From positions 18,923,922-18,987,921 of the forward strand of contig OZ023273.1 of the NCBI GenBank assembly GCA_964007475.1: a stretch of DNA of 64,000 nt, written 5' to 3'. Positions 1-11,600 of the stretch are shown piece by piece (position 1 is the first letter of the stretch; each line of letters starts with the position of its first letter). The stretch comes from Hybos culiciformis (taxonomy: Eukaryota; Arthropoda; Insecta; Diptera; Hybotidae). Below the pieces are notes generated by a model. The model was not told the origin of the DNA, made no database searches, and was given only the letters and a program-made list of their open reading frames with translations. The position numbers were made by a program, and so were the translations under genes.

Positions 1-911
1 TAAATATAGAGAAAAATTTGAAACATAATTTATCTAAGTTGAGTTATTGATTACATATATTTATTCATATTATAGGTATACTACTTTCTTTAAAATGCTA
101 GAATATTTAATTTCCTAAATTTGTTATTATTCTCGAGTTTCATGAATTCCATCATGCAAAATTTCGATTAATTTTTTATTAGATGCACTAGCATTGTGTT
201 TATCTAAAATATACACCTAAACATTGCAAAGCAATAGGTATCTATTTTATGAATTCCGTTCATTTTAAATTAATGTGTACGTATAGATTTTATGATTAAT
301 TTAAAATTTTTAAAGCTTCGACAATAGATTTATGAAAACATAATAAATAGAATGATGTTGATTAAGTATAGTAAATGCAAACTAGCTATATGTGGTTGTT
401 GTTAAATTTTGTATTATTGTAGTGTTATATATAATTATAATATTACGTAACATTTTTTTAATTTGTTATGATAAACCGTCGCATCTCACTCAATATTATT
501 TTAGATTCTAAATTTGGGCATTGGTGATTTTGTGTAAAATATTACTGTTTAACTTTAATTTTTTTTGTAGAATTTAAGTTAAAACAAGTTCGTCAAATTT
601 TGTTAATAAATAATAATATTTTTGAGTTTGTTTTTTGCAAATTTTGTTAATAAATAATAATATTTTTGAGTTTGTTTTTTGCAATTTTCCTACCAATAGC
701 GTTAGACAATTTTCCCACGAAAAGCGTAAGATGACGATTAGAAAAAAGTCAAAAAAATATATAATTCCATTATAAAAAAAAAATGGCCTAAATAACTAAC
801 ATTATTTTGTATTAAAAGAAAGAATTAATGTTACGTAATATTAAGTTATTAAATTAGTGGAAATAACATTTTCTCGTTGCGATAAACGTATACATATTTA
901 ATAAAACTCAC
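1..911. other. Fas1 intron or 3' sequence, no gene seen
   Basis: AT-rich sequence with no supportable exon. It holds an exact 44-bp tandem duplication (see 595-682). The last Fas1 coding exon was looked for by the expected NYKKI and HVIDYP coding signatures and not seen. Confidence 0.6.
595..682. repeat. 44-bp tandem duplication
   Basis: Two identical copies, 595-638 and 639-682, of a unit starting AAATTTTGTTAATAAATAAT. The copies show no difference, suggesting a recent slippage or duplication. Confidence 0.9.
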
Positions 912-953
912 CCGTTAAGCTAAATTCATCTGGATAATCGACTGAAGTTTCAT
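912..953 (-). CDS. Fas1: candidate 42-nt Fas1 cassette micro-exon
   Basis: On the minus strand, acceptor TTATACAG is followed by 42 open bases and donor GTGAGT. Joined to exon k (phase 1) it reads an acidic 14-residue insert including ETSVDYPDEFSLT and hands phase 1 to the next exon, so including or skipping it keeps frame. Drosophila Fas1 is known to use tiny alternative exons, although as I recall in domain 2. Against it: the polypyrimidine tract is weak, and a 42-nt open stretch with good splice sites can occur by chance. Confidence 0.4.
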
Positions 954-2506
954 CTGTATAAGTGCATTGAATATATAATTTTGTGCATTATAAATTTTTG
1001 TAATAAAATTTTTTTCGTTTTTGTTTGAAAATAAGATTATTTCATTAATATGAAAATTCCTAATGAACAGTATATTTATGATGATGAATTGATGATATGA
1101 TAATGAAAACGTACATTATATTATTGTATGTATATTATAAAAAAATTTGAAAGTATAAGTATTTATATGTTGTATATACATTATTATAACACTTTGAAAA
1201 TAATTGGAAAATTAAATAAAACAAAGTTATTGCGGTATTATTTTTATTAAAAAACGGAGATCATCATGTCATCATAAAACCATTAAATTTTATCCAAACA
1301 ATTGAATGTCAGAATAATTTTAATTAAAAATTCAAAGTAAAAATCTTAGTTTCACACATTCATTTATACCATTTGTTGTAAAATATTGTAAAAATAAATT
1401 AAAAATATATTCCAATAATCCAATATCTCTTCCAATAATTATACTTAATTTTTTATTTATATCATAACTTTCTTAATTTTTATCTAATTAGAAAAAAAAA
1501 AAGATTTTCAATTTATTTAAGAAAATAATTCTATATTGTTCATGGCCTTACGTGAATTAAATCTTAAAATGTTTGTATGTATTTATTGGATACTTTGGTG
1601 ATAATGAAAGAGGTTTAAACTTGTAACAAATAATTTAAATTTTGAATCGAGGTTTGGTCTGATGGATAATTGAATAAAAAAGTTCATAAAATAAGTATTT
1701 TAAAATCTCACGTAAAGAATAAAAAAAATTAATCAAGTGAAAAGTATTTTAATAAATTTACAGTTATAAAACTTATAATATGAATAGATAGGTATCTGTA
1801 GATAGTTATACTGAGTATTCGGGAATTTAGAGGAAAACAAAAAAGTTGTTAAATAGTACTTTAAAATAGCACGTTAACAAAAACAAACGAAATATTTAAA
1901 TTGTAGTACTTTTTTTTAAATTGTAGTACTTATATATAAAAATTTAGTTTTTTCATTATAATAAACGCTTGAGTCCTGCACAAAATTTGTTTTACCCAAA
2001 ATAGCTCTCTATATTCGTTTAATGCCTTTAATGGTTATTGATCATCGAACAATTGATTTTGAATTAGAAATTAGTTAAACAACGTTTATATAATGATTAT
2101 AAAATTAAATTTTTAATGTATATACGGAGTAAGTGTAGTTAATAGAATTAAAGTACCCATATATTATCTAACACGTTGCGCAACTGATCATTACCTATAT
2201 ACACATATGTATCTATAAAAATATTTAACAAAAACAATATTTTTAAACATTTTTTTTTTTAATACAACGATGAGTTAGTTATTTAATTTGTTAAATAATT
2301 TGTTAGCTCTTTTAGACCCTGATATAAATTTTGGATGAAATATTCATCTTTTTTTGTCTTTGGTATCTACATTTGTGTATAAATCTATATAAAATTTATT
2401 TTTTATTTTATAATACAACACTGTTAATTTTGAAGAGTGACTTTTTAAAAAGCAAAGCTATTAGATGACCATTAAAGAAAGATATTTAAAATATATTTAT
2501 CCTTAC
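954..2506 (-). other. Fas1 intron, plain AT-rich
   Basis: Between exon k and the candidate micro-exon. No other exon, repeat family or RNA gene recognised. Confidence 0.6.
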
Positions 2507-2654
2507 GTGAATTTTCTTCAACAACTCTTATTCTAAGAGTGTCTCTATATGTTGGTAATACTAAGGAATCACTTGTTTTTGATTCATCAACCAGTTCTTG
2601 AATTGGATATGGCTTATTGGAAATTACCAGATGACGTTGTAAAATTGATTCCGA
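2507..2654 (-). CDS. Fas1: Fas1 exon k: middle of domain 4 (last certain exon in window)
   Basis: 148 nt from phase 0, ending one base into a codon at donor GTAAGG. It reads SESILQRHLVISNKPYPIQE and LPTYRDTLRIRVVEENS. In Drosophila the next residues begin GRYVIIWNY; no exon matching that was found between here and position 1, so the constitutive next exon lies off-window. Confidence 0.93.
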
Positions 2655-5600
2655 CTGAAATAGAAATAAAAAACTAGTTAATATTTAATGTTCACTCATA
2701 GGTATGTATATATGTAGTAAATTTTTCTAAAATACAAGAAAATTTTACTTTTAAATGTCATATCATATAATGATCAAGTTTTTGTGATATTAAATATTAA
2801 AACTTTATTTCAATCGACTTTGATATAGCTAGAAATGTGCAAACTTTTGATTTTTTTTTTTTGAAGTTATAACATTTTTCTTGGTTTTTTTTTCTTGGTT
2901 ACCATATTCGTATTTGTGATTACAAATTGTTTTAAATGTTTTACTGCTTCTGGAAAATAAATTAATAAACTTTAAAATTTTTGCTCTTCAGGAAAAAAAA
3001 GTTTTGTTTATTTTTATAATTTTAGAATTTTTGAACGAAAAAAAAATATCAACTTTTTCACTTTGTCTGGACTATATGTACATATATAACATATACATAA
3101 TATAGTTTTGTCTAATTTTTGACATTGTTTTAACAACCTATTATAGTACAAGGATTTATTATTGTCAAAAAATAATTTTCGTTAATAATTTTTGCTTATT
3201 TTATTTTTTGCCTTTCTGAATCGATTTTGATGGTCTCAAACGACCGTTACGTAACCAATGAGTGCGGACTTATTATATACATAACAAACGATCGTGAAAA
3301 TCTAACTAAATTGAACTTTAATAAAAGTCAATGAATACACATTTTTAGTTCAAATCGAATTAAAAAAAAAAAATAGAAAAAAAAAAACAATTATAAATAA
3401 CTCTTTACAACAAAATTTTGTTAGAATAAATTTTCGAAGTCACTTAAGTTATACATACATATGTAAAATTATAAATAAGAAGAATTTTTAATTATAAATT
3501 CAATTAAAACTAAAGTTTTAATAAAATTTATTTATTATTTCGCCTCAGATACAAAACTCAAGAAAACAAAAGTAAATTATAGAAAGTAAAATATTCAAAT
3601 TCACAAATTAATTTATCACCCCAGTAATGTTTAAATACAAATTTCAAGTTCTTCTATAATCATTAAAATTGAGAGAAATAATTGATATAACAAAATTAGC
3701 TTTGTAGGGAAACAAACAATACAAAAAGTTTTCTTAGAAAATCATAATATTTACTATTTTCTGTTTGTTAAAACAACAACAACACAACAAACAATACAAA
3801 AAGATTGAATAAATTCTTTAATGAGAATTACATTAAATTACAGTACAATATACATAAACGTATATATTAACATATTATGATACAAATATAAAAAACACTT
3901 ATTTAACAACACACTACAAATATAAGTATGTTTATTTTTGAATTCGGAGCTCCTAACCTAAACGTATATTTTCACAAGCGACAGTGGTTGCAGATTTAGT
4001 CAAAATATACAATTATTTCGGATATCATAATGATTTATATTTCGACGTATTATGATTAAACATTATTGAGCCGATCGGAGTAGTTTTTCCAATATCATGA
4101 ATTTCTTCAAAGTCACAAGGATGGACGTCTACCGTATAATATAAAAATGCAAACCAGTTAATAATAATTCTTTACGAAAAGTATGAGCAACTTTGTGAAT
4201 TACTAAATAATGAAAAATATAGGATTTTGTTCGATTTAATAACAAACGTCTACAGAGATTCTATATAATTCACTTACTTTAACCTATAAACTCTATCTAG
4301 TTATATTTAATATTAATGCTATTCTAAAATGCCATAGATGGATTTAATCAGATTTAAGGAAAAAAAAAACATCGTAAAAGTTAAGTTATTTGTATATTTT
4401 TATAGTCTTGAAATTTTATGCTAATTTTTTAAAGTACATTTTACTAAAAGTTTTTCAAAACATAATTTACATAATCTTTTTGTAAGTCTTATTCAATTTG
4501 GAAAATAAAAAAAAAAAAAATTAAATATTTACGTAAGACCAACATAATTATTTTTTGTAAAAAGAAAAGATTCCAGTTTTCCTTACAAAACTATATAAAA
4601 AAAAAAAATTATGCAAACTATCTAATTATTAGAAAGAAAAATAAATAATAATATGTATAAATAAATGGCAAGAAAAATTGTTATTTAAAGCATATAGTTT
4701 TATTACTATATCTGTAGGTGGTTAACATTTTGTGTGTGTGTACTTTCATTGCGTTATATAATTTTAAGACTTTAATTAAAGTAAAGAGTTCAGTTGTTTT
4801 TAAAGAATATTGAGAATAACAAACATTTAAATTACATTTATAAAATTTTATTTATTTATTTATGCTTTTTATCTAACAAATAGTAAATACTTTCGACAGA
4901 AAAATAGAGGTCTGAAAATAACTTAATTCTATCAAAATTTTACATAAAAATATATTTAAATTTATAGAAAAAATTCACAACCAGGAACCTCTTAAAAAGG
5001 GACTCTAATGTGATATATTATTACATAAATAGTCGAGATACATTAAGAAAATAAATAAAGAATATGAAACAATTTAGGATTGATATTTAAAAAATATTAT
5101 ATTCTTTTTATTAATTTAAATTAAATGATTTAGATTAAAATTAAATGTATTTAAACCGACATACATATCCAGTTCTTGAGGATATATTATTAAGACATAC
5201 TTTTTTCTAATCATCAAAGTGGCATATGAAAAATAAATAGGTAGGTATATTATTATTAAAAAAACATTAATCTGTTATAATTTCGTAAAGCAATTGTGAG
5301 CTGCTTATTTTTTTCCACTCTCAATGAAACTTTATTTTTATACAAAGTTACAATATTTTTATATTATTTTTAAATGTATAATTCGAATTAAAGGATTAAG
5401 TCATTATGAAATGTTTAATTAGGTTTTGAGGTTTTTATAAGATTATTAACGCTTCCACTTCTTTTTTATATTGCGTTCAAGCGAATTAAATTAAATATGC
5501 ATAAATATTAGAAAATTTATCATTAAATAAATCTAATTAGACACATAATTTGCTTCCAGAAGTCCTTTTTTTTTTTTAAATTAAGTAGTATACACTATAT

Positions 5601-8600
5601 AGAGTGTTTTAATGAGCGGTAAGTAAAATATTTTAAAATTGGAATATGAAGTTTTTTTATTTGAATTTTTTTTTTAATTTTTTACAAGTTAGAACATTTT
5701 ATATGTACGTGCTGAACAAGTAGATGTAAATTATTCATAATGAAAGGCATTTTCAATATATTTTATTTTTCTTTTTATAGAATGTACACTTACAATTTAC
5801 AGTATAACATAAAATGTAAATTTAAATAACATTTAACTTAAGTTCAGAAAACTGTAAAAATTATGGACAAAAAATATGAAATTTTTAAGTAATAAGTATG
5901 GAATTCAATTTCCACTGTGGTCGTATGTGTGTTAATTTGTTTCAACTTTCAACATTTTGAATATTATTTCGTACAATAAAAGAATGATGTGGCACCTGCA
6001 TTATACTCATTAAAAAGGAGAAAATATAAAAAGATATTATGAATTAATTTGATTTGAAATTTGTTATTTCTTTTCATCAGATAATTAAACTTTATTTAAA
6101 AATGCCAAAGCGTTAAAAAAATTAGTTTTAAAGTTTATATATAGTGTATGAATTACATCATACACGTTTTATACATTCTTTTTAAATATCTCGTACTGGT
6201 ACTTTTTATTGTAGCACTAGGCTAAGCTATTGAAATATAGAATTTATGTAAAAAAGAAAATATAAATTCTGTCTATTCATGAAATGGTAAAATTTAATAT
6301 AATTTTTCCAAATGTAAACTATATATAGAGTTTATTGCACAAAGAAAAATTATCAAAAATATTATTTTGATAAAACAACTTATGCTGAAGGTAGTTCAAT
6401 GACTGTACTTTTTTACTACAATTAAAATATTTATTGCATATATATATTATAATGTATTAAAGTATTGTTAGAAAGTAACACATTTTAGTTAAAGTGCTTA
6501 TTTTTTATTTCATAGCTGTTCTCCACCTGGTTTATTTTTTCCAGTGTACATAATGTAGAAATTTTATGTTTGAAAACTTCTCATATGAGGAAAATAATTT
6601 TGAAGCATTCGGATAGAATATCGAACATACATTTATTGTTATCGATACCGGTGAAGATTGAAAAAACGGGGTCTTAAAAATGTCTAAAATAGTACTCTAA
6701 ATTAATCTTCTTACATTATTATAATACTTTTTAATGCGTTGGGGATCGTTATGTTGTATTTAGTGCTATAGAATTTAGATCACTAAATAATGAAAAAATT
6801 TAGATGCATCAGCGTATATAATGAAAAAATTTAGATGCATCAGCGTAAATAATGAAATCATTTAGATGTTTCGTATTGAATATTACGTAATACCATAGAT
6901 GAAGAATATAGTATCAGATGGTAAACTTCCATACATCGTGTTTTAAGTTTGATATTTCAAAAAATGGTATTTTCTTGTGAGGGTATTAGTGAAACAAAAT
7001 AAAAACAGCTTTAAATTTTCAATGTATTTAGTAAACATATTTTTACATTTGCACTCAACTCAATACAAAATAATAAATAAAAAATCATATTGAAGCTAAA
7101 TACACAAATGAAATTGTGTATACAAAAAAATGCATAATAAAAATAATACACGGATGATAACTTTCTATTTTACAGGAGATTTTAACTAACACATTTTTTC
7201 CTTTATTTTGCTTTATTTTTATTTACAACTAAAAATCAATATTTGGATGAATCGATCATTTGCCGATACGAGAGATTTTGTAACAACTTACCTTTTTTTT
7301 TTTGATTTTCTGTTTCAACTAAATAAAATTAAATTTTTAAAAATAATAATGTTTTCTTTAATGACTGGAAGATACTCGTTGATATAAAGAAATATAATAA
7401 TTTCGGTTCTTAGCTCCTAATATTTAAAGAATTTTATTTATTTATTTAAATTTTATGTATTAAATTTTGTACATAAAAATTTTTTTTTTTTTTCAGGATT
7501 AATACAATGATTTTTTGCGAAAAGGTAGAAAATTTCTTGGTTTTTTTTTTATTGATTGAATAAAATAAAAAATTACTTCAGACTAATAATTTTTAATTTT
7601 TTAATTAATTTTTTTTTCTTTGAATCAAAAAAAACTTAAATTTTTATTTAAAGTAGTTTGTTGTAAATTTATTCGTATGAATATTATAATGCAACAACGC
7701 ATGCATACAATCATAATGTTTAATTAGGATAAATATTTATGTATACGTCGTTTTGTTTTTATTATTACTTTTTATAAACATATGATTATGAATGAATTTA
7801 TGAATTCATATTATATCATAGGCTAAAAAAACGAAAAAAATTCTTATTTTTCTAACATTTACGAACAACAATTGAATTACGATGTTTACAAAAAACAACA
7901 AAAAATTTTGACTCCAATTTCTTTATTTATACATATAAAGCTTTTTCATAAATAGTAATATGAATAATAAATAGTAAATTCCGTTTCCTTTTCAAATAAT
8001 GAAAAATTGCATAGCTAGGACATGCTTTCTTCACTCATCTTCTCATGTATTATTTTATTGATAATTATGCGAAATAATAAAAAAAAATTTTGTTTGTAAT
8101 AAAACACAAATTTGGTTTTTTCAATAAATTTTATATATTTTGATATTTTTATCGATTACCTATTTAATTATTAAATGATTTGTTTACTTGAAAATAGAGT
8201 CTCTGTCTCGAGATTTCTCGCGAGAATGTCATTATTTTAATATCTCGTCTCGTCGAGAAATTATGATCCTTCTCGCAGACTAGCATACAAAAAAATGTTC
8301 AAAAATGTTCAAAAATTATTAATAATAAAAAAGTAAAATACTAATATTTTCAAGTAAACAAATCATTTAATAATTAAATAGGTAATCGATAAAAATATCA
8401 AAATATATAAAATTTATTGAAAAAACCAAATTTGTGTTTTATTACAAACAAAATTTTTTTTTATTATTTCGCATAATTATCCAATACTCTTAAAATAAAA
8501 TAATACATGAGAAGATGAGTGAAGAAAGCATGTCCTAGCTATGCATTTTTTTCATTATTTGAAAGGGAAACGGAATTTACTATTTATTATTCGTATTACT

Positions 8601-11600
8601 ATTTATGAAAAAGCTTTATATGTATAAATAAAGAAATTGGAGTCAAAATTTTTTGTTGTTTTTTGTAAACATTGTAATTCAATCGTTGTTCGTAAATGTT
8701 AGAAAAATGAGAATTTTTTTCGTTTTTTAGCCTATGATATAATATGAATTCATAAATTCATTCATAATCATATGTTTGTAAAAAGTAATAATAAAAACAA
8801 AACGACGTATACATAAATATTTATCCTAATTAAACATTATGATTGTATGCATGCGTTGTTGCATTATAATATTCATACGAATAAATTTACAACAAACTAC
8901 TTTAAATAAAAATTTAAGTTTTTTTTGATTCAAAGAAAAAAAAATTAATTAAAAAATTAAAAATTATTAGTCTGAAGGGATGCATGTCAGTTGTACAATT
9001 ACCAGTTGTACAATTTTTTTGTACCAGTTGTATAATCCAAAATACCACTTGTACAATTTAAAATTTTATTGTACATCTGGTTGTTTGGATTGTACAAGTG
9101 GTAAAAAGATTCCACTTGTACAATTGACCACTTGTACAGACTAGTGCCAGTTGTACAATCCAGTTGTACATTTTAGACCAGTTGTACAATCTCTATTTTT
9201 TCGAATTAACCACTTGTACAATTTTTGACAGTTGTACAATCTTTTTTTTTTTTGTAATTTACCACTTGTACAATTTTTGGAAAAGGCGCTAGGGCGGCGC
9301 AGTGAAATAAGGCCGCATGGAGGTCTAATTTCATGTTTCAAAATGAAAAAAGGGCTCAATAAAAAATCTTGTGAGGTGAGCACACAAGGCAGGGGACAGC
9401 AGGGCGGCGGGCGGGCGGTTGGTCACTGGCGCCGCAAATCCCACTGACCAACCGCCCGCCCGCCGCCCTGCTGCCCCCTGCACTGTGTGCTCACCTCACA
9501 AGATTTTTTATCGAGGTCTTATTTCATTTTGAAACATGAAATTACTACGCGGCCTTATTTCATTTATAAAAATGGAATTAGCCCTCCAAAAAAATTTTTT
9601 TTTGTCGCGGTCTTATTTCATTTTTCAAAATGAAATAAGGAAGCGATGATTTTGGTCGCGGTCTTATTTCATTTATCAAAATGAAATAAGGCCGCGAGGA
9701 CTTTTTTTGCGGTCTAATTTCATTTTTCAAAATGAAATAAGACCGCAACAAAAAATCCTAGCGGCCTTATTTCCATCCCCCGCTAGGGCACGGTCACCTA
9801 TTATGCACAACAGCTTTTCCATACATTTTGCTTAGTTTTTCACGGTTATAACTTTACCATAGAGATTGTACAACTGGTTAAAAATTGTACAAGTGGTTAA
9901 TTTGATAAAAGATAAATTGTACAACTGGTCAAAAATTGTACAAGTGGTTAATTTTATAAAAATAAATATTGTACATCTGGTCAAACATTGTACAAGTGGT
10001 TAATTTGAGAAAAAAAGGATTGTACAACTGGTCTAAAATGTACAAGTGGTGATAACTGAATTGTACAAATGGTAAATTTGTCTGTACAACTGGTAAATTG
10101 TACAACTGGTCAATTGTGCAACTGGATTATTTTTTACCGGTTGTACAGAGAAAAATACCAGTTGTACAATTTTTTTTCGCCATACAATTTGAAAAATTGT
10201 ACAACTGGTAATTGTACAAGTGGCACTCACCCGTCTGAAGTAATTATTTTTTTTATTCAATCAATAAAAAAAAAACCAAGAAATTTTCAATCTTTTCGCA
10301 AAAAATCATTGTATTAATCCTGAAAAAAAAAATTTTTTTTACGTACAAAAATTAATACATAAAATTTAAATAAATAAATAAAATTCTTTAAATATTAGGA
10401 GCTAAGAACCGAAATTATTATATTTCTTTATATCAACGAGTATCTTCCAGTCATTAAAGAAAACATTATTATTTTTAAAAATTTAATTTTATTTAGTTGA
10501 AACAGAAAATCAAAAAAAAAAGGTAAGTTGTTACAAAATCTCTCGTATCGGCAAATGATCGATTCATCCAAATATTGATTTTTAGTTGTAAATAAAAATA
10601 AAGCAAAATAAAGGAAAAAATGTGTTAGTTAAAATCTCCTGTAAAATAGAAAGTTATCATCCGTGTATTATTTTTATTATGCATTTTTTTGTATACACAA
10701 TTTCATTTGTGTATTTAGCTTCAATATGATTTTTTATTTATTATTTTGTATTGAGTTGAGTGCAAATGTAAAAATATGTTTACTAAATACATTGAAAATT
10801 TAAAGCTGTTTTTATTTTGTTTCACTAATACCCTCACAAGAAAATACCATTTTTTGAAATATCAAACTTAAAACACGATGTATGGAAGTTTACCATCTGA
10901 TACTATATTCTTCATCTATGGTAATACCTAAACAAACATAATATCTCTCACAATATTTCAATACAGCCAAATACAAAAAAAAAATGAGAAAAAATATTCT
11001 CTCTTTGCAACTACCTCTCCCCTACGCATTAAAACAGTATATTGGATATGTAAACAAAATTTGTTTTACAACTCGTTCTGTATTTACACAAAAATACATA
11101 CAAAAATAATACTCGTCAAAACACGTACCGCCACAACGTCACACCCATATTCCGTCAAAATTCCCATATGTGATAGAACGAGCTTCGGAGATTCGTTTTC
11201 AATTCGCACCTCGAGAATGTGGAATGCTCTCCCATTAAAGTTGTTCCCGACAGCTGGTGGACGCTTAATCTACGACTTGCGCCGTTTTAAGAAAAGTGTA
11301 AATGATTACCTACTAACTGTCCCACTTTTTAATCCCGTCTAAATTTCCTGTCCTCATTACCAAATCCATACTTCTTTAGTATAAAAGGTATCCCACCTAG
11401 TGATTTGGTAACTTTAATAAAAAAAAAAAAAAAAAAAAATTAATATCACTCGACCTTCGGTCTCGTGATATAAGTATTGACTCGTGTCAATGTATTTTTG
11501 TGTATACAGAACTCTTAATTAATAACAAATTTAGTTTACATATACAATAATCTACTATAAAAAACATTGTTTAAAATTCTTAGTTTTGTATTTTCAAATG

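Larger units (their letters stand above)
8978..10232. mobile_element. TTGTACAA-array inverted element, 8-bp TSD GTCTGAAG, itself interrupted
   Basis: Inserted in the right arm of the 6893-10921 foldback, whose left arm serves as the empty site. GTCTGAAG flanks it at 8970-8977 and 10233-10240. The ends are GGATGCATGTCAGTTGTACA and, inverted, GGGTGAGTGCCACTTGTACA. The left arm (to about 9280) is an array of CCAGTTGTACAAT and CCACTTGTACAAT words; the right arm (from about 9860) has the same words in opposite orientation, more than a dozen per arm. The two word types differ by one base. The 9296-9780 element sits in its centre with a 9-bp TSD, leaving about 0.76 kb of original element. There is no transposase. 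Open frames here are palindrome artefacts. Confidence 0.85.
6893..10921. mobile_element. foldback DNA element with 1.3-kb arms, 5-bp TSD TAATA, interrupted by a nested element
   Basis: The left arm runs from 6893 (CCATAGATGAAGAATATAG) to about 8201. Its reverse complement is found in two pieces, about 8348-8977 and 10241-10921, ending CTATGG. TAATA flanks both ends (6888-6892 and 10922-10926). Removing the 8978-10232 insertion and its TSD leaves a 2.77-kb element whose arms look nearly identical over 1.3 kb. No transposase ORF is present. Termini and 5-bp TSD match the elements at 50798-51502 and 33077-33371, so these form one family or lineage of non-autonomous elements. I cannot assign it to a superfamily. 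Confidence 0.88.

Noticed and set aside
9141..10317. Open frames of 71-82 codons with repeated NCTTG/SCTIYQLY runs
   Set aside because: Translations of the TTGTACAA word arrays; no independent coding evidence.
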